Positions 50,662-59,778 of a stretch of DNA of 64,000 nt are shown piece after piece. How positions within the stretch are numbered: the stretch's first letter is position 1; the number at the start of each line of letters is the position of its first letter. The translations under genes and the position numbers were made by a program. Source of the DNA: an uncultured Parafilimonas sp. (lineage in GTDB: Bacteria > Bacteroidota > Bacteroidia > Chitinophagales > Chitinophagaceae); NCBI GenBank assembly GCA_903882935.1, contig CAIRZB010000041.1, positions 1 through 64,000 on the forward strand, given 5' to 3'. The notes beneath the pieces are model-generated. The model was not told the DNA's origin. It saw only the letters and a program-made list of their open reading frames with translations, and did no database searches.

Positions 50662-50696
50662 GGGATGTTTGTTGTAAAAGCAAGCATCCCTTTTTT
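50662..50696 (+). terminator. Intrinsic terminator of fbaA
   Basis: GGGATGTTTG pairs with CAAGCATCCC (10 bp, one G-U), with a 9-nt loop, followed by six T residues at 50691-50696. It lies 56 bp after the fbaA stop. Confidence 0.85.
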
Positions 50697-50790
50697 CATG
50701 TAAACAGCCCAATAATTGGGACGTTCGTCGATTGGTCGTAAAAATTAATATCGATTTTCAGGTTCATCAGGCAAATCGGTAAAATCCTAG

Positions 50791-51639
50791 TCACGACAGT
50801 CGTGGTGCCAAATCGCCGTTCATGCTTTCCTTTAACTCCTTAAAATATTGGGTGGCCATCAGCAAGCGGCTGCCATACCAGCTAAACATTTCGCCATCCA
50901 CAAACACCACTTTTACGTTGGGTAGTTGTTGCCTTATTTCCTCTGCGTGGGTTTCTTTAAACGGGAAGGGCTCAGACGACAGCAACAAGTATTCGCATTG
51001 CAGGCTTTCCAACTGCTGCAAGTTTACCATGGGGTAGCGGCTTTCATTTTCAAATATATTCTCAAACCCGCAACGGCGCAGCATGTCGCCAATAAAAGTG
51101 TCGCGGCCAACGGCCATATAAGGCTCATGCCAAATAAGGTAGGCAACCCTTTTGGCCGCAGTGTTGGTTAATTGGTTGAGTTTACAATTATCACCCGTTA
51201 TTTCTGCCAGTTTTTTAAAACGCTGCTCAATTTGCCCCACCAATGTCAACGCTTCTTGTTGTTTACCTACCAGCAAGCCCACTTGTTGTATCATCTCCAG
51301 CGCATCCGGCAGCGTAGCAATATCACTAACCCACACTGGTGCCATTTTGCGAAGTTCCTCTACCTCCGTACGGATGTTTTCTTCTTTGTTGCCGATGATT
51401 AAATCGGGGTTTAATTCCCCAATTGCATCCATATGGATACTCTTTGTGCCGCCCACCCTTTTTTTATGCTCGAACCATAGGCGCGGGTACACACAAAACT
51501 TGGTTATGCCAACCACCTCGTCTTCAAGACCCAGGTAATGCAGCAACTCTGTTTGCGAAGGCACAAGGGAGATGATGCGTTTTGCCGGGTGGCTATTTAA
51601 CGTAACAACTTCATTGGTTTGGTCAGTACACGTAAACAT
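50791..51639 (-). CDS. BtuF-like helical-backbone substrate-binding protein, leaderless
   Basis: The protein has 282 codons. The sequence fits cobalamin or metal-chelate binding proteins: RIISLVPSQTELLHYLGLEDEVVGIT, then KRVGGTKSIHMDAIGELNPDLII, and AYLIWHEPYMAVGRDTFIGDML. These proteins normally sit in the periplasm and feed an ABC importer. Here no signal peptide is visible (MFTCTDQTNEVVTLNS), and no permease or ATPase gene is adjacent. A cytosolic variant of this family occurs in Bacteroidota; its role is not known. Confidence 0.8.
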   Translation of the reverse strand: MFTCTDQTNEVVTLNSHPAKRIISLVPSQTELLHYLGLEDEVVGITKFCVYPRLWFEHKKRVGGTKSIHMDAIGELNPDLIIGNKEENIRTEVEELRKMAPVWVSDIATLPDALEMIQQVGLLVGKQQEALTLVGQIEQRFKKLAEITGDNCKLNQLTNTAAKRVAYLIWHEPYMAVGRDTFIGDMLRRCGFENIFENESRYPMVNLQQLESLQCEYLLLSSEPFPFKETHAEEIRQQLPNVKVVFVDGEMFSWYGSRLLMATQYFKELKESMNGDLAPRLS

Positions 51640-51707
51640 TTTTCAAAAATAAGGCAGATTTTTTTATGGAAATCCGTTTCTGCTGCATCTTACCCCAAAC
51701 CAATAGT

Positions 51708-52529
51708 ATGAAGTTCGACACTGGGGCCTTCATTGTACTGCTTTGCGTTACCGCATTTTTAATTATTGGCTTTGCCCGCATTGGCCACGGCGGCTACAAT
51801 GCCAATGCCCATATGCCGTACCCAGCCCATAAACAAATACCCGCGCGTACTGTTGGCCAAATACCCCTGCCGCAAGGGTTTACCCGTGTAGGTTTGCAGG
51901 CAGGTTCGTATGCGGAATGGCTAAGGAACTTTCCCCTGCGTAAAAATAATACGGTGTATTTGTATAACGGACAGCCTATTGAAGACCAGCGGCAACATTA
52001 CGCCGTGCTTGATATATCTACCGGCACGAAAGACTTACAACAATGTGCCGACGCCATTATGCGGTTAAGGGCAGAGTATTTTTTGGCCAAAAAGGATTAC
52101 CCTGCCATTGTGTTTGGCGAGGGGAAGGAAAAAATGCGTTTTGTTGATGTTGTTAACCAAGCAGACATTAACGAGCAAGACGTACGCCCGTTGTTTTTGC
52201 AATACATGGAAAAAGTTTTTATACACTGTGGCACCTATACGGTGGATGCCATGAGCAGCCCTATACCTTTAAGCACCATGCAGCCCGGCGACATGTTTGT
52301 AAAAGCAGGGTCGCCGGGGCATGCCATGGTAGTGGTGGATGTGGCAACCAATGCCGAGGGCAAAAAAATATACCTCTTGGCCCAAAGCTATATGCCCGCG
52401 CAGGATATGCATGTAGTAATAAACCCCATCAACCCAACACTCAGCCCTTGGTACGAAGTAGCCAACGATGCAGAGATAACCACACCGGGCTGGATATTTG
52501 GCAGTAAACAATTAAAAAGGTGGAAATGA
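51708..52529 (+). CDS. DUF4846-family exported protein
   Basis: The protein has 273 codons from the ATG at 51708, which places a hydrophobic leader (FIVLLCVTAFLIIGFA) at the N-terminus. The mature part matches DUF4846: IPLPQGFTRVGLQAGSYAEWLRNFPL, YAVLDISTGTKDLQQCADAIMRLRAEY, and late MQPGDMFVKAGSPGHAMVVVDVA, then LAQSYMPAQDMHVV. The GHAMVVVD stretch with Cys, His and Asp-like residues resembles a papain- or NlpC-like fold, but no enzyme activity is known. Anchored or secreted. Confidence 0.8.
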   Translation: MKFDTGAFIVLLCVTAFLIIGFARIGHGGYNANAHMPYPAHKQIPARTVGQIPLPQGFTRVGLQAGSYAEWLRNFPLRKNNTVYLYNGQPIEDQRQHYAVLDISTGTKDLQQCADAIMRLRAEYFLAKKDYPAIVFGEGKEKMRFVDVVNQADINEQDVRPLFLQYMEKVFIHCGTYTVDAMSSPIPLSTMQPGDMFVKAGSPGHAMVVVDVATNAEGKKIYLLAQSYMPAQDMHVVINPINPTLSPWYEVANDAEITTPGWIFGSKQLKRWK

Positions 52530-52701
52530 GGCGGGAGTTGATTGTATATGCATAACAGGTGCGTTTAATTATGCCTAAACACTAAAATGAATGCACAGCG
52601 CCTTTGGTGATGATAAATTTCTTTGCCAGCTCAAAAACACTCGCTTTTTAAAAATTTCTCCGAAAGGAATTTTAGGCTTAATCCTAAAGCTTTCCAATTA
52701 T

Positions 52702-54057
52702 CTACTTCGCCAAACTCTGCAACACATCGTATTTGGTAACAATCTGGTATTCGCCTTTTTCGTCTTTGGCCAATACGGCACCATTGTCTTTGGTAATAAG
52801 GCTGCTCAGGCGCTCAACGGGCGTGTCAAAAGCCACAATGGGGCACGGTGGTTCCATTACGGTGGCAACGGTGGCATTGCGTATGGCGGGGTCGTTAAAC
52901 ACCTTTTTAAACAGGCCACCCTCGCTAACCGAGCCTTCGGGGCCGTTGGCGGTAACTACGGGTATAAATTCAATGTTATATTTGCGCATCAACTCCACCG
53001 CTTCGGCCACGGTTTGGGTGGGGGCAATGGTAACCAAGCGTTTGGCTGCCCTGCCACTCACAATGTCTTTAAACGTTTTTACTTCCAAAAAGCCGCGCTC
53101 CATCATCCATTGGTCGTTGTAAATTTTGCCCACATACCTGCTGCCATGGTCGTGAAAAATGCACACCACCACATCATCCTTTTTCAACCTGCTTTTAAGC
53201 TGCAACAATCCCTGCAAACAACTGCCTGCGCTATACCCGCAAAACAGGCCCTCTTCCCTGGCAAGTTTGCGGGCCATTACGGCACCGTCTTTATCGGTAA
53301 CCTGTTCAAAATGGTCTATCACGCCCATGTCGTAGTTCTGCGGCACAAAATCTTCCCCGAACCCCTCGCTAATGTAGGGGTGTACCTCGTTCATGTCAAT
53401 CTCGCCGGTATTATAGTATTTGGTCAGCAGCGAACCGAACACGTCAATGGCCCATACCTGTATGTTGGGGTTCTGCTCTTTTAGGTACATGGCCGTACCG
53501 GTAATGGTGCCGCCAGTACCGGCCGTGCAAACCAAGTGGGTTATTTTGCCCTCCGTCTGCTTCCATATTTCCGGGCCGGTGCTTTCGTAATGTGCCAGCC
53601 GGTTGGCAAGGTTGTCGTACTGGTTGCAAAAAAAGCTGTTGGGTGTTTCTGTTTTTAACCGTTTGGCCACGGAGTAGTAGCTGGTGGGGTCTTGCGGCTC
53701 CACATTAGTGGGGCAAACAATTACCTCGGCCCCAAGGGCTTTAAGTATATCGCTCTTTTCCTTGCTTTGTTTATCGGTGGTGGCAAATATGCATTTATAG
53801 CCTTTTACAATGGCCGCCAGTGCTAGGCCCATGCCGGTGTTGCCGCTGGTACATTCAATGATGGTGCCGCCGGGTTTTAGCTTGCCTTCTTTCTCTGCCA
53901 CCTCTACCATTTTAAGCGCCATACGGTCTTTAATGGAGTTGCCAGGGTTAAAATAATCCACTTTTGCAAGTACCGTCGCCGGTATGTCTTTGGTTACTTT
54001 ATTAAGCCTAATCATTGGGGTGTTGCCAATGGTTTCCAGAATGTTATTGAGCCACAT
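52702..54057 (-). CDS. Cystathionine beta-synthase-like PLP enzyme with CBS domains
   Basis: It condenses serine (or O-acetylserine) with homocysteine or sulfide. The PLP Lys is Lys43 in NPGNSIKDRMALK. Also present are the substrate loop ECTSGNTGMGLALAA, the phosphate-binding TAGTGGTITGTA, and EGLFCGYSAGSCL. Residues ~335-450 form two CBS domains (VTIAPTQTVAEAVELMRKYN, then TPVERLSSLITKDNGAVL), which usually sense adenosyl ligands. The 451 codons fit a full-length enzyme. It is not in an operon. Confidence 0.92.
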   Translation of the reverse strand: MWLNNILETIGNTPMIRLNKVTKDIPATVLAKVDYFNPGNSIKDRMALKMVEVAEKEGKLKPGGTIIECTSGNTGMGLALAAIVKGYKCIFATTDKQSKEKSDILKALGAEVIVCPTNVEPQDPTSYYSVAKRLKTETPNSFFCNQYDNLANRLAHYESTGPEIWKQTEGKITHLVCTAGTGGTITGTAMYLKEQNPNIQVWAIDVFGSLLTKYYNTGEIDMNEVHPYISEGFGEDFVPQNYDMGVIDHFEQVTDKDGAVMARKLAREEGLFCGYSAGSCLQGLLQLKSRLKKDDVVVCIFHDHGSRYVGKIYNDQWMMERGFLEVKTFKDIVSGRAAKRLVTIAPTQTVAEAVELMRKYNIEFIPVVTANGPEGSVSEGGLFKKVFNDPAIRNATVATVMEPPCPIVAFDTPVERLSSLITKDNGAVLAKDEKGEYQIVTKYDVLQSLAK

Positions 54058-54277
54058 AGAATCAGCGTTTGTGCGAAGATACGCCCTGCCAATTAAAGGG
54101 CTGAAAAATACAAGTTGGGGTTTGGGAGATTGACGTTGGCCAGCGAATAGGGGAACTGATAACTATTTAAAAGCCGGTTAAATATTGTTGGTTGCCAATG
54201 CACAGAAGTAGCTGAAACAATCCATTCGGTTGGTCGTACTGTAACTGGGGTACGGTTATTATCACCAAGCTAAAACC

Positions 54278-54775
54278 CTAAAAAAGTGTCTGCACACCAT
54301 GGGCAACCCTAAACTCATGCTGCAGCAGCCATTTTTTTCGCGGCAGGCCACCTGCATAGCCGGTTAGCGACCTGTCGCTGCCTATCACCCTGTGGCAGGG
54401 TACAATAATGGCAATGTTGTTTTTGCCGTTGGTGCTGGCTGCCGCACGTATGGCCTTTACGTCGCCCAGTTTTTTGGCCAAGTCCATATAGCTGATGGTT
54501 TTGCCAAAGGGTATGTTCAGCAATTCGGCCCAAACCCGTTGTTGAAAAGCGGTGCCTTCTTGGTAAACCGGTATGTTGAATGAACGCCGTTTGCCGCTGA
54601 AAAATTCTATCAGCTGCTCCGTGCATTGGTGCATCAAGTCATTCATGCCTTGGGTACCCTGGTTTGCCTGCTCCTGTTTATCAACAAATGTAAGCTCGCA
54701 AATGTAGCTGTCTGTGCCGCCCATTTTCAGCATCCCCACGGGGCTTTGGTAATATGTGTAGTAAGTATTGCCCAT
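54278..54775 (-). CDS. ogt: Methylated-DNA--protein-cysteine methyltransferase
   Basis: It repairs O6-alkylguanine by suicide transfer to a Cys. The active site is VPCHRV with Cys127, in the longer block HRVIGSDRSLTGYAGGLPRK that forms the guanine pocket. The helix-turn-helix FQQRVWAELLNIPFGKTISY precedes it. The start at 54775 gives 165 codons; the longer frame to 54841 is made of dispersed CCATGG-type repeat DNA. Single gene. Confidence 0.94.
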   Translation of the reverse strand: MGNTYYTYYQSPVGMLKMGGTDSYICELTFVDKQEQANQGTQGMNDLMHQCTEQLIEFFSGKRRSFNIPVYQEGTAFQQRVWAELLNIPFGKTISYMDLAKKLGDVKAIRAAASTNGKNNIAIIVPCHRVIGSDRSLTGYAGGLPRKKWLLQHEFRVAHGVQTLF

Positions 54776-54784
54776 AAACGTGAA

Positions 54785-54835
54785 TCGTCGAAAAAAAGTC
54801 CATGGTCCATGGTCAATAGTCCATGGGAAGAACGA
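54785..54835. repeat. CCATGG-type dispersed repeat
   Basis: AGTCCATGGTCCATGG, a TCAATAGTCCATGGG-type continuation and similar words occupy the upstream edge of the ogt gene. A related, more diverged cluster lies at 59784-59912. Such GTCCATGGTCAATAG words recur in many Bacteroidota genomes. Confidence 0.5.
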
Positions 54836-54966
54836 GCGCAATGTTAATGCTTAATATTGAGTTTCATTGTTTTGAGCATAGAATATTGGCAGTGGAGCAG
54901 TTTTGACATTTTGCGTAGTCAATCTTCGTCACAACTGCGTGTAAATAAAGGACATACTTACCAATC

Positions 54967-55296
54967 CTATCCAATTTTTTGCCCATTGCCCACCGTTTTG
55001 TCTGGCTGTAACAACACCACTTGGTTGTTTTCGTCATACACGCCTAAAATTAAACATTCGCTGAAGAAATTGGCAATTTGTTTTACCGGAAAGTTTACCA
55101 CGGCCACCACCTGCCTGCCAACCAGGGCCTCTTTGTTATAATGGTGGGTTATTTGGGCCGACGAGCGTTTTATGCCTAGGCTGCCAAAATCAACGGTAAG
55201 CTGGTAGGCTGGCTTGCGGGCATTGGGAAAGTCTTTGGCATCTATGATGGTGCCGCAACGGATGTCAATTTGTTCAAAATCTTGCCAGGTTATCAT
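54967..55296 (-). CDS. csaA: CsaA-type tRNA-binding domain protein
   Basis: The protein has 109 codons. It is an OB-fold of the EMAP/Arc1p-like tRNA-binding family, as seen in CsaA: FEQIDIRCGTIIDAKDFPNARKPAYQLTVDFGSLGIKRSSAQITHHYN is the conserved first half, then VVAVVNFPVKQIANFFSECLILG and the ending LLQPDKTVGNGQKIG. The full family length is present. CsaA has chaperone-like and protein-export-related properties in other bacteria. Single gene. Confidence 0.93.
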   Translation of the reverse strand: MITWQDFEQIDIRCGTIIDAKDFPNARKPAYQLTVDFGSLGIKRSSAQITHHYNKEALVGRQVVAVVNFPVKQIANFFSECLILGVYDENNQVVLLQPDKTVGNGQKIG

Positions 55297-55463
55297 GTTG
55301 TTTATCTACTCAATTATTACCAAAGTACTGCTATATAAAAATATGCAATAGTGCAATGCTAAAGCATAATTGTAGGCAACCTCCGCGATAAATGTAATTC
55401 GCTGGTGGCCATTTGGGTGTCAAAACCCGCTTTTTGTACAATTTATTGAATAGCGTTATCCTT

Positions 55464-55471
55464 TATTTTTG
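55464..55471 (+). promoter_or_regulatory. -7 element directly before the FAD oxidoreductase start
   Basis: TATTTTTG matches TAnnTTTG and ends three bases before the ATG at 55475, as at 10948. A transcript from here would be nearly leaderless. Confidence 0.35.
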
Positions 55472-55474
55472 TGT

Positions 55475-56662
55475 ATGAAAATTTTTGACGCGATTGTTGT
55501 CGGCAAGGGCCTTATTGGCTCTGCTGCTGCCAAATACCTTGCAGAAGCCGGGCTTGACATTGCCGTTATCGGCGCCGATGAACCCACAGATGCAAACACC
55601 GCCACTGTATTTGCCAGCCATTACGACCAAGGCAGGGTGCAACGGATAGTGGGCCGCGATGCCGTATGGACGCAGTTAAACATCGATTCAACCAACGTTT
55701 ACCCAACCTTACAAAGCCAAACAGGCATTAACTTTCATTACCCTGTGGGCTGTTTGTATGTTACGGTGCATGAGCATGACAGCTACTTGCAAAACCTTGG
55801 CAGTCAAGCCCGGCAATTTGGTTTTGCCTACCGGTTATACGATAACGGGGGCGAAATTGGCGATGCCTATCCTGATTTTGTGTTTCCGCAAGCAGCCAGG
55901 GCAAATTTTGAGGCAGCCCCATCGGGCCACATTAACCCCCGTAAGCTGATTGAGGCCCAACTGGCTGTGTGCAGGCAACATGGTTCAGCGGTTATGAGCG
56001 ACACAGTGGTGCAGGCTACCCGGGTAAACGGCACAATGCAGGTGGTTACCCAAGGCGGCCAAACCTACCTTGCCAAACAAGTGCTGTTGGCACCCGGAGG
56101 CTTTGCCAATTTTATGCAATTGGTACAACGCAAACTTGCGTTACAACTTAAGAGTGAAACCGTGTTGCTGGCAAAGGTTAGTGAGGCAGAGGCAGAAAGG
56201 CTGGCACAATTACCCTCATTATTGTATGAAATGGAAACGCCAGACCTTGAGGAGATTTATTTGGTGAGGCCCATACAGTACCCTGATGGTAACTGGTACC
56301 TTAAAATGGGCAGCAACCTTACTGCCGACAAACGGTTTAACACGCTTGGCGAAGTGCAGGATTGGTTTAGGCATGGCAGCAGTGATACTAACCTTGCCGT
56401 ACAAAAAGCGGCCCTTGATGTTTTAATGCCTGGCCTACAGGTGCAGGAGTATTTTACCAAACGGTGTATAATTACCTACACCCAACATAAAAAGCAATAC
56501 ATAGGCCAAGTGGAAGAGGGCATGTATGTGGCAACAGGCGGCAATGGCTATTCAGCCATGTGTTCAGATGCTGTAGGCCGGTTGGCAGCCCATAACCTGA
56601 TGCATTGCAGTTTGCCAGACCCATACGTTGCGGAAGATTTTAGGCTGGTTTGGGCTGATTAA
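55475..56662 (+). CDS. FAD-dependent oxidoreductase (DAO/sarcosine oxidase-like)
   Basis: The protein has 395 codons. The N-terminal dinucleotide-binding fold reads FDAIVVGKGLIGSAAAKYLAEAG. The rest follows the DAO family: INFHYPVGCLYVTVHEH, GHINPRKLIEAQLAVC, LLAPGGFANF and a final GQVEEGMYVATGGNGYSAMCSDAVGRLAA. This resembles sarcosine or N-methyl amino acid oxidases, but the Cys that binds FAD covalently in that group was not identified with confidence. The substrate is unknown. Single gene. Confidence 0.82.
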   Translation: MKIFDAIVVGKGLIGSAAAKYLAEAGLDIAVIGADEPTDANTATVFASHYDQGRVQRIVGRDAVWTQLNIDSTNVYPTLQSQTGINFHYPVGCLYVTVHEHDSYLQNLGSQARQFGFAYRLYDNGGEIGDAYPDFVFPQAARANFEAAPSGHINPRKLIEAQLAVCRQHGSAVMSDTVVQATRVNGTMQVVTQGGQTYLAKQVLLAPGGFANFMQLVQRKLALQLKSETVLLAKVSEAEAERLAQLPSLLYEMETPDLEEIYLVRPIQYPDGNWYLKMGSNLTADKRFNTLGEVQDWFRHGSSDTNLAVQKAALDVLMPGLQVQEYFTKRCIITYTQHKKQYIGQVEEGMYVATGGNGYSAMCSDAVGRLAAHNLMHCSLPDPYVAEDFRLVWAD

Positions 56663-56717
56663 ATAGCCGCAAATGATGCTTGGCGTAACTTTTAAAGTAG
56701 ATAAGGCAACAGCGGCG

Positions 56718-57323
56718 TTAATCCAATGCAACCGCTTTTAACTTCATCAGTTTTTCCCATTTTTTATTTTTGCGGGAAAAAATGAGCAGCGAAGCCACGC
56801 TGCCCGAGGGCTTGCCATTGTTTGTTTCGCAGTAAAAAATGCAAAAGGTATAGTTTCTTAAAAAAATTGGTTTTGACAACCAATAAAACCTGTCTGCGTT
56901 AAAGGTTGTTTTTAGGTATTTGGGCATGCCGGGGCCGGATGCCATTAAGGCATCGATGCCCTGTTGGTCGAGTATTGTGCAGGGCGGCAGCCATGCCGCC
57001 TGCCACGAAGAATTGTATAAATCGGTAGTGGACGAATCCAAATAACGCCTTTCTTCTGGGCTAAGGCCAAAAGTGTCAATAACAACGGTTTTCCATTTGT
57101 CTGCCGATGTGCGGCGGAAAAATGAATCTGGGATGAGTTGGTCCTTGATGGTTGATATGGTAAAAGAGTCCAGTTTTTCAGCCACTACAACCGGCTTGGC
57201 AGAATCTTTGAGGAATTGGCTAACAAATTCTTTTATCTGGTTGTTGTATTCGTCCCTATCGGCTTGGGCAAAACAACCAAGGGAAAAAAGCAAGCAAAAA
57301 ACACTGAAAAACAATTTTGGCAT
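56718..57323 (-). CDS. Exported protein of unknown function
   Basis: No family recognised. The protein has 201 codons from the ATG at 57323, with a signal peptide (LFFSVFCLLFSLGCFAQA). The mature part contains FRRTSADKWKTVVIDTFGLSPEERRYL and PPCTILDQQGIDAL, then a CIFYCETNNGKPSGSVASLLIFS ending, which resemble hypothetical secreted proteins of Bacteroidota. Two Cys residues late in the protein may form a disulfide. Single gene. Confidence 0.6.
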   Translation of the reverse strand: MPKLFFSVFCLLFSLGCFAQADRDEYNNQIKEFVSQFLKDSAKPVVVAEKLDSFTISTIKDQLIPDSFFRRTSADKWKTVVIDTFGLSPEERRYLDSSTTDLYNSSWQAAWLPPCTILDQQGIDALMASGPGMPKYLKTTFNADRFYWLSKPIFLRNYTFCIFYCETNNGKPSGSVASLLIFSRKNKKWEKLMKLKAVALD

Positions 57324-57344
57324 GTGACACCTTTTGGGCTGCAA

Positions 57345-57702
57345 AGATATTAAAAAACCGGCGCAGGGAACTGTACCGGTTACATTTATACTAAACCAAA
57401 ACCAACCATAAAAGTTTGAAATATGTTTTTACGTTCTACAATTCAAGTAATCGTTAGAGGCCAATGCATATTAAAGCGCTGTTTAATATGCTGAGACAAA
57501 GGTGTAATTATGTAGTATTATTAAAGCTGACATTTGTCATGTTAACGGCTGCGGTTGGTTAGTTTTTTAGATTAATGCCTTCCATTACAGTAATTGAAAA
57601 CCGCCGATTGCATAAATTATACCACATTACAGCTGTTGTGAATAGTTGCAAAATATTTTACGCTAAGCGCTTTTTACCCGCACAATCATTTAATTTTAAA
57701 CC
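57345..57702. other. 358-bp gap holding an orphan copy of the small-RNA module
   Basis: At 57443-57460, CAAGTAATCGTTAGAGGCCAA-like sequence recurs, as in the array at 0.1-4.0 kb, most similar to the first copy inside U2. A perfect 10-bp hairpin GCATATTAAA / TTTAATATGC (57465-57490, six-base loop) follows. The rest is AT-rich and must hold the promoter of the S9 peptidase gene. Confidence 0.6.
57433..57490 (+). ncRNA. Orphan small-RNA-like element
   Basis: GTTAGAGGCCAAT is shared with U2, and downstream TAAAGCGC-TG-TTTAA resembles the U2 continuation TAAGCGCAGTGATTAA. A perfect 10-bp stem with loop GCGCTG follows. There is no T-run, and the two promoter boxes were not found, so this may be a relic or a differently expressed relative. 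In the frame ending at TAG the last codons read S-N-R. Confidence 0.4.
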
Positions 57703-59778
57703 ATGAGAAAATTGATTGCAATTTTGGCCGTGCTGGCCAGCGTGAACGCACTTCCGGCACAAGTAACCATTGAAAACCTGTTAAGTGTGCCTTTTCCTAC
57801 CGAGTTAAAAAGCTCGCCCGACGGCAGGCGCCTGGCCTGGATATTTAACGATAAAGGTGTGCGCAACGTGTTTATTGCCAATGCCCCGGCATTTATACCG
57901 CATAAGCTTACCAATAACACCGAAGACAACGGCATTGATATTACAGGCCTAAGTTTTTCACCAGATGGCGGCAAGCTGTTGTTTGTGCAAGGCAATACCC
58001 GCAATGGGGAGGGCGAAGCAGCCAACCCCGCCAAGCTGCAAACGAAAACAGGCCAGTTTGTTTTTAGCGCCAATACCAACGGCACCGGCCTGCGTAAGAT
58101 AGCAGCGGGTAATGCGCCGGTGGCCTCGCCCAACGGCGCGGTGGTGGCCTTTATCTCGGGCGGTAGAGCCTGGCTCGCCTCGCTGGCAGACACAAGCCTA
58201 CCCGCTGCACAATTGTTTGAGGCCAGGGGCAGCATAAACAGCCTGCGCTTCAGCCCCAACGGCAACCAGCTTGCCTTTATCAGCAGCCGTGGCGACCATG
58301 CCTTTCTCGGCATTTACGATACCGCCACCAAAACCGTGCAATACCCAGACCCCAGCGTGGATATAGACATGGAGCCGGTTTGGAGCCCCGACGGCAAGTA
58401 TATTGCTTTTGCCCGTGTGCCCAACATGAAGGATGCGCTGATATTTACCGAACGCCGCACCGGACTGCCTTGGAGCATCCGCGTACTGGAGGTGGCCACA
58501 GGCCAAGGCAAGGAAATTTTTAAAGCCGCTGATGGGCAGGGCAGTGTGTTTTTTACCGATTTTCCGGTGGCGGATAACCTGCTATTATGGGGTGCCGGTA
58601 ACCAGCTGGTGTTCCCTTGGGAGAAAGACGGCTGGCAGCACCTTTATGCCACTGATGCACTGGCGGGCGGCAAGCCGCGGTTGCTAACCCCCGGCGACGG
58701 TGAGGTGGAGAATATGCTGCTATCTGCGGACGGTTTAAGCGTAATTTACAATACCAATATCGGCGACAGCCACCGCCGCCATATATGGCAGGCACCCATT
58801 GCAGGCAGTAAGCCTGTACAGTTGAGCAAGGGCGCAGGCATTGAATGGAGCGCCGCAGCCACCATTGCAGGATTTGCCGTAATACAATCTACCGCTACCA
58901 CGCCGGGCTGGCCCACGTTTATAAAGAACGACAGCAGTTTTGCAAAAATTGGTGCGGATTTATTCCCTGCAGCCTTCCCGGCAACGGCGTTGGTAGAGCC
59001 GAAGGTGGTTACTTTTCCTGCAAAAGACGGCATGGCGATACACGGGCAAATATTTCTGCCGCCTAATTACCAGGCCGGCAAAAAATACCCAGCTTTGTTG
59101 TTTTTTCACGGCGGCTCGCGGCGGCAGATGCTCGTCGGCTTCCATTATATGGACTACTACAGTAACGACTATGCTATGAACCAGTATTACGCCAGCCAGG
59201 GTTATATTGTGCTGGCCGTTAACTACCGCAGCGGCATTGGGTATGGCATGCAGTTTCGTGAGGCATTGCATTATGGTGCCAACGGCGGCAGCGAGTACAA
59301 CGATGTGATAGGCGCAGGCCTGTACATGCGTGGCCGTGCCGATGTGGACGGCAAACGCATTGGCCTATGGGGCGGCAGCTACGGCGGCTACCTAACGGCG
59401 ATGGGCCTTAGCCGCAACAGCGATGTGTTTGCCGCCGGTGTTGACATACACGGTGTGCACGACTGGAGCGAGGAAATGAAAAACTGGGTAGCCGACTACG
59501 ACCCGGCCACCCGCGTTGCTTTTGCCGCCACGGCCACCGCCAGCAGCCCCATCCATTTTGTAAACGGCTGGAAAAGCCCTGTACTGTTCATACACGGCGA
59601 CGACGACCGCAATGTGCCTTTTAACCAAACCGTAAACATGGTAGAAAAGCTGCGCGAACGCAAAGTATACCTGGAGCAATTGATAATACCCGACGAAATA
59701 CACGACTTTCTGCTGCACAAAACCTGGATAAAAGGCTATTACGCCGGTGCGGACTTTTTTGCGCGGAAGATGAAGTAA
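57703..59778 (+). CDS. S9-family serine peptidase (prolyl oligopeptidase/acylaminoacyl peptidase-like)
   Basis: The protein has 691 codons with a signal peptide (ILAVLASVNALPAQ). The N-terminal ~400 residues form a beta-propeller with repeated SPDG-like turns (LKSSPDGRRLAW, FSPDGGKLLF, WSPDGKYIAF). The C-terminal alpha/beta-hydrolase has the catalytic Ser559 in WGGSYGG, Asp635 in HGDDDRNVP and His667 in DEIHDF. Such enzymes cleave short peptides and act in the periplasm in Bacteroidota. Single gene; the 59.8-kb repeats follow. Confidence 0.9.
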   Translation: MRKLIAILAVLASVNALPAQVTIENLLSVPFPTELKSSPDGRRLAWIFNDKGVRNVFIANAPAFIPHKLTNNTEDNGIDITGLSFSPDGGKLLFVQGNTRNGEGEAANPAKLQTKTGQFVFSANTNGTGLRKIAAGNAPVASPNGAVVAFISGGRAWLASLADTSLPAAQLFEARGSINSLRFSPNGNQLAFISSRGDHAFLGIYDTATKTVQYPDPSVDIDMEPVWSPDGKYIAFARVPNMKDALIFTERRTGLPWSIRVLEVATGQGKEIFKAADGQGSVFFTDFPVADNLLLWGAGNQLVFPWEKDGWQHLYATDALAGGKPRLLTPGDGEVENMLLSADGLSVIYNTNIGDSHRRHIWQAPIAGSKPVQLSKGAGIEWSAAATIAGFAVIQSTATTPGWPTFIKNDSSFAKIGADLFPAAFPATALVEPKVVTFPAKDGMAIHGQIFLPPNYQAGKKYPALLFFHGGSRRQMLVGFHYMDYYSNDYAMNQYYASQGYIVLAVNYRSGIGYGMQFREALHYGANGGSEYNDVIGAGLYMRGRADVDGKRIGLWGGSYGGYLTAMGLSRNSDVFAAGVDIHGVHDWSEEMKNWVADYDPATRVAFAATATASSPIHFVNGWKSPVLFIHGDDDRNVPFNQTVNMVEKLRERKVYLEQLIIPDEIHDFLLHKTWIKGYYAGADFFARKMK

